Shown: piece by piece, positions 20,501-28,544 of the stretch
Layout: every line of letters starts with the position of its first letter
Position numbering within the stretch: position 1 is the stretch's first letter
Assembly (NCBI RefSeq): GCF_001984825.2
Contig: NZ_CP043318.1
Coordinates: 4,216,001 to 4,280,000 of the forward strand
Direction of reading: 5' to 3'
Origin: Enterobacter chengduensis
GTDB lineage: Bacteria; Pseudomonadota; Gammaproteobacteria; Enterobacterales; Enterobacteriaceae
Length of the DNA stretch: 64,000 bases
Position numbers and translations under genes: made by a program
The notes under the pieces: generated by a model
What the model was told of the DNA's origin: nothing
The model's database searches: none
What the model saw: the letters and a program-made list of their open reading frames with translations, nothing else

Positions 20501-22814
20501 TGCCAAACCGGGCCGCGCACCGATCTCCGATACTGCAGGTTTCAGGGTGGGTATGGAAGACACTACCGATACCGTGTCGACCCAGAGCAAGCAGAACACC
20601 AACGCGTCCATTAATTTCACCGATTCCGGCTCCGTGAATGCAGGAAAAACGGCAGATATTGGCGGCGCTGACCTTTCCGCTGGCGATAAGCTCAGCATTA
20701 ACGCGCAGGATGTCGCAAGCACCAAATACGAGGATGAAACCAAAACCACCGTCACACATAAAGACCGCTTTGTCGGTGTTTCAGGTGAGGCCCACAGTGC
20801 GGTAGTTGATGCGATCGACAAAACCGGGAATCTCATTGATAAATCGCAGCAAGGCCAGTTGATTAACAGCGGAACCACGACGGCGGAAGTGCTGGGCGAT
20901 GTGTCCAACATCATGCTAAACGATCTTGCTGGCGGCTCCGTCACTTTCGGCGGTAATACGACGAAAACGAAAGAAACGCGCACCGCAACGGCGGAGAATA
21001 CCACCAATATTAATGCTAAAAACGTCAGCATTAATTCGACCAACGATACCACGCTCAACGGCGTGAACGTGAGCTCGCAGAATACGGAGATCAATGCGGG
21101 TGGCAATGTGGACATTAACGCAGCGAAATCAACGACCTCTTACACCAATGAAACCGAAAAACACAAAGGCGGTATTACCGCAGGCGTGGGAGTGGATATA
21201 ACCGGCACAAGCGGCGGCATTTCAGTCGATTACAACGGCAGTACGGAACACGGCTCGGGTAACTCTACGTCGTATAAGAACAGTACTATCAACGGCGACA
21301 CGGTCACAGTGAACGCTGGCGGTGATATGAACATGAAGGGCGCTAACATCGATGTAGAAAAAGCGGATGTTAACGTTGCAGGCGATATGAATATCACCTC
21401 TGTGCAGAATACCGAGCACACCGAAAGCAGCCGCGGTAACTGGGGCGCTTCTGTGGGCATCTCCGCCTCGGCAGCGGGCATCATCCCGAACGCGTCCGTC
21501 AACGGGGGCGGCGGCTCCGAGAGTTACGATTCGGCTAAAACAGGGAAGCAGTCCGGTATCAATACCACGGGCGAACTGAATGTCAAAACCGGCGGCGACC
21601 TGAACATGACCGGGGCCAACCTGGTGTCTCAGGACGGCACGGGCTCGGTGAACGTTGCAGGCGATATCAATGCGAAAACGCTGGAAGACCACGTTGAGCA
21701 GGATGGTCTGTACGGCGGTGGCGGCATTGGCCTGAGCAATGGCGTTGTGCCTTCCGGTAACATCTACGTCGACACCGTGGATGAAATTCACTACAACGAA
21801 ACGCAGAAATCCACTATCGCCGTGGGTGACACCACCAGTGCGGCAGTGAATGGCGATCTCAATACCAATAAAGATGAAATGTCGGTTGTCACGCGTGATG
21901 AGAAAGAAGCAGGAAATAACATTTCCTACACGCTTGCCGATCCGGGGATTCGTAAGAAGAAGAAAAACGGCGCTGACGCAGACAGCGATACTCCAGCGAA
22001 GCCGGATGACGGCCATACGGACGATGGCGGCTGCCCTCACAAGTGTACGCCGACTAAGCCAGGCTCTACGCAGCAGGAAACGACTACCACGACGCGTACA
22101 ACGTCGGATTCTCAGCATATGACGATTGAGAAAACGACGGCGACAACGACCTCCACGTCCGCCTCTTCTGCTGTCCATAAGGAGGCCGTCGCGTCTGAAA
22201 CCGCACGCAGTGAAGCCGTGCCAAACGTTGCGCCGTCAACGTCCCAGCCGCTGACGCCAAAAGCGAAACCAGAGGCCGCAACAGTTACGCCAAAAGCGAA
22301 ACCAGAAGCCACAACGGTCACGCCAGTGAAGAAATGGGCCGTACCGGAAACTCACTATCCGGTGCTTTCTCCGGGCTCCGCGACGGCTAAAACCGGTAAA
22401 GACATGCCGAAAACACCGGACCACAGGAAGTGGAATGGCGACATGACCAACGGCGTTGCGCCGTCCAGCAACACCAAAGGCGATGACGTTAAGCTCTCTC
22501 CGGGGTCGTCCACCGGTCAAACCGGGATGGATATGCCGAAAACGCCGGAGCACAAGCAGTGGAATGGCGACATGACCAACGGCGTTGCACCTTCCAGCAA
22601 CACCAAAGGCGATGACGTTAAGCTCTCTCCGGGATCGTCCACCGGTCAAACCGGGATGGATATGCCGAAAACACCGGAACACAAGCAGTGGAACGGCGAC
22701 ATGAGCAAAGGTGCGATGAACGCGCGTCCCCAGTGGAAGGCGTTGCAAATCGATCGACCGATTAATATCTATGCCCCGGTGACCATCACCTTCACCGACC
22801 AGCAGTACAGCTAA
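14556..22814 (+). CDS. Filamentous haemagglutinin-like adhesin (TpsA), 2752 residues
   Basis: Very large secreted beta-helix adhesin, partner of the TpsB encoded just upstream. After a signal peptide ending NAEA (about residue 37) comes the TPS secretion domain with the typical ITDPNAKGVSLNKFDQFNV and NENGISVNGATTINANSL. Residues about 300-1500 are degenerate 20-residue repeats rich in N, G, S and T. A mid-protein VYLCPETLRQL (Cys1683) precedes further FHA repeats. Near the C-terminus are a basic patch IRKKKKN, CPHKC (2493-2497), a Thr/Pro-rich linker and three 43-residue tandem repeats. There is no VENN or other pretoxin motif, no recognisable toxin tip, and no small immunity gene downstream, so this looks like an adhesin rather than a contact-dependent inhibition effector. 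Ribosome site TAAGGAATTTTT. Confidence 0.92.
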   Translation: MSNNKTSKTKLTAGNLHKHLCPLFISIAGILAANAEAATVPDASQSKGPTMGQAANGTPVVNITDPNAKGVSLNKFDQFNVDKNGLIFNNSMQDGVSKIGGYTVKNAQLEHEAKAIISEVTGAQASYINGTMEVFGRKADVIVANENGISVNGATTINANSLTLSTGKVQMKEDGNYKLAVEKGNVSVTGQGISTEGLTYFDIVSRSAQLEGEIAGQADIKVVAGQNDYDLSSRVHSVRNAGDGHAPDVAIDGRAMGSMYGGKIQLISTESGAGVRHQGSIIATDDIEISANGDVTLTGIRSNKNVTVSGNNIALNKNSSGAGSTDAQNNIILHALSGLTVNNDLISRTGTIRIDASTLLQNTAAILAQNSATTAVPAIQINVAGQYTLSGKLKALDANGAVISDGVVTLKNGDFVVIQNGQQVPFSTLVSDAEVVSNSGDINITAGSMTNNEGVILAKKGTLQFNLTGAFENKGSVSATGDIRIASGSMKNNGILYASNAQTLSVGHLDNAGRLYADNNLVMTASALNNSGHIGADSGEVRINVNGDVSNSGTLSGNDALIFIDADGNIVNDGTIASNKHDVTLTSGGDTLSNTGRIAGRNVSASTRKADATVSNSGSVSASEKLTIATENLKNQGGTLSAGTDMQLEVKKALLNSQKGSIVAGKNLALNGDGALAVNNNDGLLQGENVHASGISTLANTHDALIAARENLSVSATSLLNDASTIQAGSLTLDRVSVVDNLNAATLYASKTLQLTHLNTLNNTGSFVISDGTLSLSDVNTLNNTEGATLFGAENTTLKNVGTLNNSGTSMIKSDAALSIAGATTLNNSSNAVIASSGDLNISGVKTLNNHAVMIGNGTIAIDDVDDLKNEGVVQAGLDLIIRNVKNLTNKGEDHVLVALRNLTIEDVESLVNSESAVISANMKTVLNAIGILTNRTAGIIQAVNGPLEIVADTLSNLGSITADDGQQSVSTIVAGGDITINAQNLANLEQAVIVSTQSDLSLNVAHNVINSDASVISGANNTTLNVAGGTITNERNGLIAGNNVTINASKLNNHESGVTVARNDMNLNLDTLNNTGGILEAGHDLMLRMKDSLILDDMTRNIRAGHDMTLSTESSLFNNTMMEVIGNLTLQAEGNFVNSKSVVTGGDMHIHAGGMTNNSNSLLWSLGQMDIDVRNGTFVNDFTGNILSMGDMSLIAKSLINYAGIIRSEQNINIDAAYLENQSTYTGGTISQTQTQDAVGKWSGVDNVMTQVSITTVLHIPVLSSDIAMDKLGEISAGKDININQRDIFADKEIKNTGGLIQAGRDITITGNLLNSPKYTSESMYDYLHLTLNEPIVLTDFWKVASGHYTTLTFSSLYQYLDFVFGDGKPETKSGSEDPNRDRSYKSLIDAANTSTQLSYVMSKVFGETWNAQEYGTLSAAWHSLNDGDASTNSLKRNMIYFVPSEKGEITAGRNFTHNGGTLDNGLANAGTIRENATVQNIDVGDYSVDTVIAGYDVAVNTKTLEELAMGISPLPTIKDLVSLPGMFEVTDEFKKASAAAKNGTEYSGPANHIIPIFETRPEMIDQSNYSGSDYYFDKVDYTTTETVNVIGDNYFISELIRREITRSVGSMFAIRDGLEGDALVQNLMDNAGIAAENSDLNLVVGQPLSEEQRNGLTQDIVWFVSQNIKGTEVLVPVVYLCPETLRQLVSGDISNGTASIAAGNSLSVDATAINNVNGTLSSQGDVTLVAEGDIKNISNATNAGISAGNNVSMTSENGSIASNGAAVNAGGDIDITAEQGDITLTASVGHGEDGKQMIHAHDDGVTAGGSITMQAKTITSNAADITAGQDVTMKASEGDVTFNDLHQIDSTRTINTEITGLSSYTTTDTKTVSGEAIGSTVKAGGNVQIDASKNVVMEGGSIKANGGTINAAENVEIKTSENVSVEEHTTQSRQFIAEAGISGAGKSASASYGKNEGTTKNTTSGDYTSAGGNSETSAIGAKPGRAPISDTAGFRVGMEDTTDTVSTQSKQNTNASINFTDSGSVNAGKTADIGGADLSAGDKLSINAQDVASTKYEDETKTTVTHKDRFVGVSGEAHSAVVDAIDKTGNLIDKSQQGQLINSGTTTAEVLGDVSNIMLNDLAGGSVTFGGNTTKTKETRTATAENTTNINAKNVSINSTNDTTLNGVNVSSQNTEINAGGNVDINAAKSTTSYTNETEKHKGGITAGVGVDITGTSGGISVDYNGSTEHGSGNSTSYKNSTINGDTVTVNAGGDMNMKGANIDVEKADVNVAGDMNITSVQNTEHTESSRGNWGASVGISASAAGIIPNASVNGGGGSESYDSAKTGKQSGINTTGELNVKTGGDLNMTGANLVSQDGTGSVNVAGDINAKTLEDHVEQDGLYGGGGIGLSNGVVPSGNIYVDTVDEIHYNETQKSTIAVGDTTSAAVNGDLNTNKDEMSVVTRDEKEAGNNISYTLADPGIRKKKKNGADADSDTPAKPDDGHTDDGGCPHKCTPTKPGSTQQETTTTTRTTSDSQHMTIEKTTATTTSTSASSAVHKEAVASETARSEAVPNVAPSTSQPLTPKAKPEAATVTPKAKPEATTVTPVKKWAVPETHYPVLSPGSATAKTGKDMPKTPDHRKWNGDMTNGVAPSSNTKGDDVKLSPGSSTGQTGMDMPKTPEHKQWNGDMTNGVAPSSNTKGDDVKLSPGSSTGQTGMDMPKTPEHKQWNGDMSKGAMNARPQWKALQIDRPINIYAPVTITFTDQQYS
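22365..22751 (+). repeat. Three tandem 129-bp repeats in the TpsA C-terminus
   Basis: Units begin at 22365, 22494 and 22623, each exactly 129 bp (43 codons) apart. The encoded unit runs LSPGSSTGQTGMDMPKTPEH, KQWNGDMTNGVAPSSNTKGD, DVK. Units 2 and 3 are almost identical at DNA level, unit 1 is more diverged, and unit 3 breaks off after NGDM to give the unique C-terminus. Near-identical units suggest recent duplication and a possibly variable copy number. Confidence 0.93.
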
Positions 22815-22820
22815 AACAAA

Positions 22821-22850
22821 AGGGTCTGACTTTCGTCAGACCCTTTTTTT
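22821..22850. terminator. Terminator between tpsA and speA
   Basis: AGGGTCTGAC-TTTC-GTCAGACCCT followed by six T residues; a ten-pair stem directly after the tpsA stop. The A-rich left flank lets it also serve the convergent speA. Confidence 0.92.
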
Positions 22851-22867
22851 AACGCCCCATTCGTGCG

Positions 22868-24844
22868 TTATTCGTCTTCCAGGTACGTATAACCGTACAG
22901 ACCCGCTTCAAACTCTTCCAGGAACTGCTGCTGGAGCGCGTCGTCCAGACCGGTGTTTTTCACCTGGTCGCGGAACTGCGTCAGCAGGGTTTTCGGATCC
23001 AGCTGAACGTATTCCAGCATGTCCGCCACGGTGTCCCCTTCGTCGGACAGCTCAACTTCCACGCTGCCGTCAGGGAAGACGAACACGTCAACCGCTTCGG
23101 TATCACCGAACAGGTTATGCATGTTGCCGAGGATCTCCTGATACGCACCGACCATAAAGAAGCCCAGCATCGGCGGGTTCTCAGGGTCGTACTCCGGCAT
23201 TGGCATCGTCGTGGCAATACCGTCGCCGTCAACGTAGTGGTCGATTGCGCCGTCGGAGTCACAGGTGATGTCCAGCAGCACCGCGCGACGTTCCGGGGCG
23301 TGGTTCAGCCCTTCCAGCGGCAGAACCGGGAACAGCTGGTCGATACCCCAGGCGTCCGGCATCGACTGGAACAGCGAGAAGTTGACGTAAATCTTATCCG
23401 CCATTCGCTCCTGCAGCTCGTCAATAATCGGACGGTGCGCGCGGTTGCTCGGGTCGAGCTGCTTTTGCACCTCATGGCACATGTTCAGATAGAGCTGCTC
23501 CGCCCACGCGCGCTCCTGCAGGCTGAAGGTGCCTGAGGAATAACCGACGTGAATATCATGCAGATCCATCTGGCTGTCGTGCAGCCATTCGCGCAGGGAA
23601 CGACGCGTGCCCGGCTCGTGCATCTCCTGCCAGGTTTCCCACATGCTTTGCAGAGAGCGAGGCGCATCATCCTGTGGCGGCGTCGCTTCGGAAATTTCGC
23701 TGCGCTCAACGCCGATGATGTTAGAGACCAGCACCGTATGGTGCGCGGTCACCGCGCGGCCGGATTCGGTGATCACCGTCGGGTGCGGCAGGCCGTTCTC
23801 TTCACAGGCATCGCCAATCGCCCAGATGATGTTGTTGGCGTATTCGTTCAGGCCGTAGTTCACCGAGCAGTCAGACTGCGAGCGGGTCCCTTCGTAGTCC
23901 ACGCCCAGGCCGCCGCCCACGTCGAAGCACTGAATATTCACGCCGAGCTTGTGCAGCTCAACGTAAAAACGGGCGGATTCACGCACGCCGGTGGCGATGT
24001 CGCGAATGTTGGCCATCTGCGAACCGAGGTGGAAGTGCAGCAGCTGAATGCTGTCCAGACGACCGCGCTCGCGCAGGATTTCCACCAGCTGCAGTACCTG
24101 GTTTGCCGCGAGGCCGAACTTGGATTTTTCGCCGCCGGAGGACTGCCATTTACCGGAACCCTGGGACGCCAGACGCGCACGCACGCCGAGGCGCGGCACC
24201 ACGTTCAGTCGTTCAGCCTCTTCCAGCACGATCGCGATTTCAGTCATCTTCTCGATAACCAGATAGACCTTGTGGCCCATCTTCTCGCCAATCAGCGCCA
24301 GACGAATGTATTCACGGTCTTTATAACCGTTACAGACGATCACCGAGCGGGTCATGCCCGCATGCGCCAGAACCGCCATCAGCTCCGCTTTAGAGCCTGC
24401 TTCCAGCCCCAGCGGCTCGCCGGAGTGGATCAGGGATTCAATCACGCGGCGGTGCTGGTTCACCTTGATCGGGTAAACCAGGAAGTAGTCGCCTTTATAG
24501 CCGTAGGACTCACGCGCGCGCTTGAACGCCGCGTTAATAGAACGCAGACGATGTTGCAGGATCTGCGGGAAGCAGAACAGTGCAGGCAAACGCTGGCCCT
24601 GAGCTTCACGGGCTTTCACCAGCTTAGCGAGATCCACGCGCGCTTCAGGGACGTCCGGATCCGGGCAGACGCTGATGTGGCCCAGTTCGTTGACGTCGTA
24701 GTAGTTATTGCCCCACCAGGCAATATTGTAAGTGCGCAGCATCTTGCTGGCTTCCTCGGAGCTCATCGCAACCTCCTGCATAGAACGTAGTACACCCTGT
24801 TCGCCCGCTGACGAAGGCGAAAAAGAAGACATGTCGTCAGACAT
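22868..24844 (-). CDS. speA: Biosynthetic arginine decarboxylase
   Basis: PLP-dependent enzyme that converts arginine to agmatine, feeding SpeB for putrescine synthesis. The 658-residue protein equals the E. coli enzyme in length. It shows the PLP lysine in [11 protein letters not shown], the phosphate-binding [26 protein letters not shown], and the active-site [12 protein letters not shown] near the C-terminus. An upstream in-frame ATG four codons earlier is possible, but 24844 (MSDDMSSFS) matches the family. The small gene yqgB ends eight bases upstream. Its usual neighbour speB is 15.5 kb away beyond the adhesin block. Confidence 0.97.
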   Translation of the reverse strand: MSDDMSSFSPSSAGEQGVLRSMQEVAMSSEEASKMLRTYNIAWWGNNYYDVNELGHISVCPDPDVPEARVDLAKLVKAREAQGQRLPALFCFPQILQHRLRSINAAFKRARESYGYKGDYFLVYPIKVNQHRRVIESLIHSGEPLGLEAGSKAELMAVLAHAGMTRSVIVCNGYKDREYIRLALIGEKMGHKVYLVIEKMTEIAIVLEEAERLNVVPRLGVRARLASQGSGKWQSSGGEKSKFGLAANQVLQLVEILRERGRLDSIQLLHFHLGSQMANIRDIATGVRESARFYVELHKLGVNIQCFDVGGGLGVDYEGTRSQSDCSVNYGLNEYANNIIWAIGDACEENGLPHPTVITESGRAVTAHHTVLVSNIIGVERSEISEATPPQDDAPRSLQSMWETWQEMHEPGTRRSLREWLHDSQMDLHDIHVGYSSGTFSLQERAWAEQLYLNMCHEVQKQLDPSNRAHRPIIDELQERMADKIYVNFSLFQSMPDAWGIDQLFPVLPLEGLNHAPERRAVLLDITCDSDGAIDHYVDGDGIATTMPMPEYDPENPPMLGFFMVGAYQEILGNMHNLFGDTEAVDVFVFPDGSVEVELSDEGDTVADMLEYVQLDPKTLLTQFRDQVKNTGLDDALQQQFLEEFEAGLYGYTYLEDE

Positions 24845-24852
24845 AGCGAACC

Positions 24853-24984
24853 TCAACTCTTTGTATTAAGTGTAAAACAGTTGACTACTATCGCAGCGTT
24901 AAACGGCGATAACAACCCATAAACGGCTCCGTTTCCCAGCAGAGTATGCTGAAATCCAGACCGTGCGACCGGTTTCTTATTCAT
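24853..24984 (-). CDS. yqgB: Small protein YqgB upstream of speA
   Basis: A 43-codon gene starting [13 protein letters not shown] and ending [14 protein letters not shown]. It resembles E. coli YqgB in length, position and the [10 protein letters not shown] ending. It stops eight bases before speA, so its translation could influence the speA ribosome site, as in leader-peptide control. The frame is open 25 codons further upstream, but the family start is at 24984. Function is not established. Confidence 0.75.
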   Translation of the reverse strand: MNKKPVARSGFQHTLLGNGAVYGLLSPFNAAIVVNCFTLNTKS

Positions 24985-25044
24985 ATCATTGTAAAACACG
25001 TATCCGAACTCTGTATGACAAGGTTCGGCGAAACCACGAGAAAA

Positions 25045-25062
25045 CTCTTGTATTAACAAGAG
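25045..25062 (-). promoter_or_regulatory. Inverted repeat in the speA-yqgB leader
   Basis: CTCTTGT-ATTA-ACAAGAG is a perfect 7-bp inverted repeat around a 4-base loop, 60 bases upstream of yqgB. Read on the minus strand it is followed by TTTTC, so it could be a weak terminator or attenuator, or a dimeric operator. Role not determined. Confidence 0.35.
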
Positions 25063-25290
25063 CGCCCTTGTTCAGTTTTCACAGAGCGTGACCGGCCCTG
25101 GAATCCTGAGAAGCGCCGAGATGGGTATAACATCGGCAGGTTAGCAGACTAGAAATGCGGGTTGCGGGAATCAAATGCGCGCCAGAACGGCTGCGCTGAA
25201 TTAGCGGAAAACGATGGTTCATTATCTCGTATCACCTCCACGGCCGCCTCTGCTGAAACGGACCCCAAGCCAAAGCTAAAAGTTCACTGC

Positions 25291-25545
25291 TTAACCCGGC
25301 TGGAAGTGGCGACACGATGAGTTCATCGAGCGCTTTTTTTGTATGAGCCGCGCGCCGCGTTTTATACCGAGAACAGGGGTAAAAAGCAAAACATAAATGT
25401 GCGCGTTGCCGGTGCCGTCAGGAATTGTTGCCAGCAGCAATTTCAACTGAGTGAGAGGTGAGTCAAAAAAAACTGGAAATCGGGCGAAGAAGTGACCTAA
25501 AATAGCCATCCAGATGTTAATCCATCTATACTGATTAACACTCAT
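25291..25545 (-). CDS. Possible small protein at the position of E. coli yqgD
   Basis: An 84-codon frame starting MSVNQYRWINIWMAILG with two modestly hydrophobic stretches and a basic C-terminus (KRGARLIQKKRS). E. coli annotates small hypothetical genes in this interval. Its start overlaps a MetJ-like stretch of the presumed metK control region, and it has no clear ribosome site, so it may be non-coding. Kept as a low-confidence candidate. Confidence 0.25.
   Translation of the reverse strand: MSVNQYRWINIWMAILGHFFARFPVFFDSPLTQLKLLLATIPDGTGNAHIYVLLFTPVLGIKRGARLIQKKRSMNSSCRHFQPG
25512..25527 (+). promoter_or_regulatory. MetJ-box-like stretch upstream of metK
   Basis: AGATGTTAATCCATCT matches two tandem met boxes (AGACGTCT) at 10 of 16 positions, about 120 bases upstream of metK. 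metK is a MetJ target in E. coli, which gives the position some weight; the match itself is only moderate. Confidence 0.35.
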
Positions 25546-25647
25546 ACTGCCAGTGTCAAAAACCTGCAGGCCTTGGTAGAATTATCTCCTTTGGCTAATC
25601 CACACAGCAGCTTGAGCTAACCAAATTCCTCTTAGGTGAAATAAAAC

Positions 25648-26802
25648 ATGGCAAAACACCTGTTTACGTCCGAGTCCGTATCAGAAGGACATCCTGATAA
25701 AATTGCTGACCAAATCTCCGATGCGGTGCTGGATGCGATCCTGGCGCAGGATCCAAAAGCGCGCGTCGCGTGTGAAACCTATGTCAAAACCGGCATGGTT
25801 CTGGTTGGCGGTGAGATCACCACCAGCGCATGGGTTGATATCGAAGAGATCACCCGTAACACGGTGCGTGAGATCGGCTATGTGCATTCTGATATGGGCT
25901 TTGATGCCAACTCCTGCGCGGTGCTGAGCGCGATTGGCAAACAGTCTCCAGACATCAACCAGGGCGTTGACCGTGCCGATCCGCTGGAACAGGGCGCGGG
26001 CGACCAGGGCCTGATGTTCGGCTATGCAACCAACGAAACCGACGTGCTGATGCCAGCGCCGGTCACCTACGCACACCGTCTGGTGCAGCGTCAGGCTGAA
26101 GTGCGTAAAAACGGCACCCTGCCGTGGCTGCGTCCGGATGCGAAAAGCCAGGTCACCTTCCAGTACGACGACGGCAAAATCGTTGGCATCGATGCGGTGG
26201 TGCTGTCTACCCAGCATTCCGAAGATATCGATCAGAAATCCCTGCAGGAAGCGGTGATGGAAGAGATCATCAAGCCGGTTCTGCCCACCGAATGGCTGAG
26301 CTCTGCGACCAAATTCTTCATCAACCCAACCGGACGCTTCGTTATCGGCGGCCCAATGGGTGACTGCGGCCTGACCGGTCGTAAAATCATCGTTGATACC
26401 TACGGCGGCATGGCGCGTCACGGCGGCGGTGCGTTCTCTGGTAAAGACCCGTCTAAAGTTGACCGCTCTGCGGCGTACGCGGCACGTTATGTGGCGAAAA
26501 ACATCGTTGCTGCTGGCCTGGCTGACCGCTGTGAGATTCAGGTTTCCTACGCCATCGGCGTGGCTGAGCCAACCTCCATCATGGTGGAAACCTTCGGTAC
26601 CGAGAAAGTGCCTTCAGAACAGCTGACCCTGCTGGTGCGCGAGTTCTTCGACCTGCGTCCGTACGGCCTGATTCAGATGCTGGATCTGCTGCACCCAATC
26701 TACAAAGAAACCGCGGCGTACGGTCACTTTGGTCGTGAACATTTCCCATGGGAAAAAACCGACAAAGCGGCGCTGCTGCGTGAAGCTGCCGGTCTGAAGT
26801 AA
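25648..26802 (+). CDS. metK: S-adenosylmethionine synthase
   Basis: Makes S-adenosylmethionine from methionine and ATP; SAM is the methyl donor and the aminopropyl precursor for spermidine. The 384-residue protein has the expected length and the signatures [12 protein letters not shown] (near residue 114) and [16 protein letters not shown] (near residue 260), together with [15 protein letters not shown] at the N-terminus, which includes an active-site histidine. Start supported by TTAGGTGA upstream. It is a single-gene unit closed by an intrinsic terminator. Confidence 0.98.
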   Translation: MAKHLFTSESVSEGHPDKIADQISDAVLDAILAQDPKARVACETYVKTGMVLVGGEITTSAWVDIEEITRNTVREIGYVHSDMGFDANSCAVLSAIGKQSPDINQGVDRADPLEQGAGDQGLMFGYATNETDVLMPAPVTYAHRLVQRQAEVRKNGTLPWLRPDAKSQVTFQYDDGKIVGIDAVVLSTQHSEDIDQKSLQEAVMEEIIKPVLPTEWLSSATKFFINPTGRFVIGGPMGDCGLTGRKIIVDTYGGMARHGGGAFSGKDPSKVDRSAAYAARYVAKNIVAAGLADRCEIQVSYAIGVAEPTSIMVETFGTEKVPSEQLTLLVREFFDLRPYGLIQMLDLLHPIYKETAAYGHFGREHFPWEKTDKAALLREAAGLK

Positions 26803-26822
26803 TCGACTGACACGAGCGTTAA

Positions 26823-26852
26823 AAAAGCCAGCCTTTGTGCTGGCTTTTTTTA
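26823..26852 (+). terminator. Intrinsic terminator after metK
   Basis: AAAGCCAGC-CTTTGT-GCTGGCTTTTTTTA; an eight-pair stem with T-run starting about 20 bases after the metK stop. Confidence 0.92.
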
Positions 26853-26855
26853 TGT

Positions 26856-26871
26856 TTGAAACCGCTTACAC
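26856..26871 (+). promoter_or_regulatory. Second, weaker GalR/GalS-like operator upstream of galP
   Basis: TTGAAACCGCTTACAC matches the 16-bp operator seen at 27038 at 13 positions, with the right half identical. It is 182 bases upstream of the main site, a distance that would allow a repression loop. Motif evidence only. Confidence 0.4.
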
Positions 26872-27037
26872 CATGCCGAATATATCTCGCTTTCAGAATT
26901 TTCTCTTTGCATGATCGCCTTTCTTCTGCTGTTACATTCCCTTTCAGTTAAGTCTGAAATGTGTTCTTTCGCGATGCGCATCACCTCATTTACCTCTATA
27001 TTTTCAAAGCCTTAATTTTATTTACGGTTGCACATCA

Positions 27038-27053
27038 GTGTAACCGATTACAC
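27038..27053 (+). promoter_or_regulatory. GalR/GalS operator of galP
   Basis: GTGTAACCGATTACAC agrees with the GalR/GalS consensus GTGTAANCGNTTACAC at every defined position and lies 85 bases upstream of the galP start. galP is a known GalR/GalS target in E. coli. Confidence 0.85.
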
Positions 27054-27056
27054 CCA

Positions 27057-27072
27057 TGTGATTAATCTCACA
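27057..27072 (+). promoter_or_regulatory. CRP site of galP
   Basis: TGTGA-TTAATC-TCACA matches the CRP consensus at all ten core positions and begins four bases after the GalR operator, 66 bases upstream of galP. Activation by cAMP-CRP with competing GalR is the expected arrangement. Confidence 0.85.
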
Positions 27073-27137
27073 TATTTTTACGGGTCACTCACCTACCCTT
27101 AACATCAATAAAACTGATAACCCAACTGGAGGGCATA

Positions 27138-28535
27138 ATGCCTGACAATAAAAAACAGGGGCGTACGTCCAACAAGGCGATGACATTCTTCGTCTGTTTC
27201 CTCGCCGCCCTAGCAGGATTACTTTTTGGCCTGGATATCGGCGTGATTGCCGGTGCATTACCTTTCATCACTGACGAATTCCAGATCAGCGCGCACACCC
27301 AGGAGTGGGTGGTCAGCTCGATGATGTTTGGCGCTGCCGTCGGGGCCGTCGGCAGCGGCTGGCTCTCCTTCAAGCTCGGGCGCAAAAAGAGCCTGATGAT
27401 CGGCGCGATCCTGTTCGTTGCCGGTTCACTCTTCTCTGCCGCAGCGCCTAACGTTGAGGTCCTGCTGGTTTCTCGCGTGCTGCTCGGCCTCGCCGTGGGC
27501 GTGGCGTCCTATACCGCCCCGCTTTACCTGTCCGAAATCGCGCCGGAGAAAATTCGCGGCAGTATGATTTCGATGTACCAGCTGATGATCACCATCGGTA
27601 TTTTGGGCGCGTACCTTTCCGACACCGCGTTCAGCTACAGCGGCGCATGGCGCTGGATGCTTGGCGTCATCATCATCCCGGCTATTCTGCTGCTGATTGG
27701 CGTCTTCTTCCTGCCGGACAGCCCGCGCTGGTTTGCCGCGAAACGTCGTTTCCACGATGCCGAACGCGTCCTGATGCGCCTGCGCGACACCAGCGCCGAA
27801 GCGAAAAACGAGCTGGAAGAGATCCGCGAAAGCCTGAAGGTGAAGCAGTCCGGCTGGGCGCTGTTTAAAGAGAACAGCAACTTCCGCCGCGCGGTGTTCC
27901 TCGGCGTGCTGCTTCAGGTGATGCAGCAGTTCACCGGGATGAACGTCATCATGTACTACGCGCCAAAAATCTTTGAGCTGGCGGGCTATACCAACACCAC
28001 CGAGCAGATGTGGGGTACCGTTATCGTCGGCCTGACCAACGTGCTGGCGACCTTTATCGCCATCGGTCTGGTGGACCGCTGGGGACGCAAGCCTACCCTG
28101 ACGCTGGGCTTCCTGGTCATGGCGGCCGGTATGGGCGTGCTCGGAACCATGATGCATGTGGGTATTCACTCACCAACCGCCCAATACTTTGCCGTTGGCA
28201 TGCTGCTGATGTTTATCGTCGGGTTTGCAATGAGCGCCGGTCCGCTGATTTGGGTACTGTGCTCTGAGATCCAGCCGCTGAAGGGGCGTGATTTTGGTAT
28301 CACCTGCTCTACCGCAACCAACTGGATTGCCAACATGATCGTCGGCGCAACGTTCCTGACCATGCTCAACACCCTGGGTAACGCGAACACCTTCTGGGTT
28401 TACGCCGGTCTGAACATCTTCTTTATTGTGCTGACCATCTGGCTGGTTCCAGAAACCAAACACGTTTCGCTGGAACATATTGAACGTAACCTGATGAAAG
28501 GTCGCCCGCTGCGCGAAATCGGCGCTCACGACTAA
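27138..28535 (+). CDS. galP: Galactose:proton symporter
   Basis: Inner-membrane MFS sugar porter importing galactose (and glucose) with protons. The 465-residue protein has twelve predicted membrane segments and the sugar-porter signatures GRKKS after segment 2, PESPRW-type [12 protein letters not shown] at the end of the first half, [17 protein letters not shown] in segment 7, DRWGRKP, and the C-terminal [18 protein letters not shown] ribosome site precedes the ATG. The upstream operators fit galactose induction and catabolite control. Confidence 0.97.
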   Translation: MPDNKKQGRTSNKAMTFFVCFLAALAGLLFGLDIGVIAGALPFITDEFQISAHTQEWVVSSMMFGAAVGAVGSGWLSFKLGRKKSLMIGAILFVAGSLFSAAAPNVEVLLVSRVLLGLAVGVASYTAPLYLSEIAPEKIRGSMISMYQLMITIGILGAYLSDTAFSYSGAWRWMLGVIIIPAILLLIGVFFLPDSPRWFAAKRRFHDAERVLMRLRDTSAEAKNELEEIRESLKVKQSGWALFKENSNFRRAVFLGVLLQVMQQFTGMNVIMYYAPKIFELAGYTNTTEQMWGTVIVGLTNVLATFIAIGLVDRWGRKPTLTLGFLVMAAGMGVLGTMMHVGIHSPTAQYFAVGMLLMFIVGFAMSAGPLIWVLCSEIQPLKGRDFGITCSTATNWIANMIVGATFLTMLNTLGNANTFWVYAGLNIFFIVLTIWLVPETKHVSLEHIERNLMKGRPLREIGAHD

Positions 28536-28544
28536 TTATCTTGC

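Larger units (their letters stand above)
24985..25647. other. speA/yqgB-metK divergent intergenic region
   Basis: 663 bases between the leftward yqgB-speA pair and the rightward metK. It contains a hairpin near yqgB (25004-25028, CCGAAC and GTTCGG arms), an 18-bp inverted repeat (25045-25062), a weak small reading frame (25291-25545, minus) and a MetJ-box-like stretch (25512-25527). The promoters of both transcription units must lie here. Confidence 0.6.

Noticed and set aside
22365..22751. Regular 129-bp repeats as a CRISPR array
   Set aside because: The repeats are in frame within tpsA, contiguous without unique spacers, and encode near-identical peptides.
14556..22814. The large FHA-like protein as a CdiA contact-dependent inhibition toxin
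   Set aside because: No VENN or similar pretoxin motif, no recognisable C-terminal toxin domain, and no small immunity gene follows; the next element is a terminator and then convergent speA.
23549..24790. 413-codon open frame antisense to speA
   Set aside because: Shadow of the conserved speA frame, rich in His, Arg and Gln as expected from reversed GC-rich codons.
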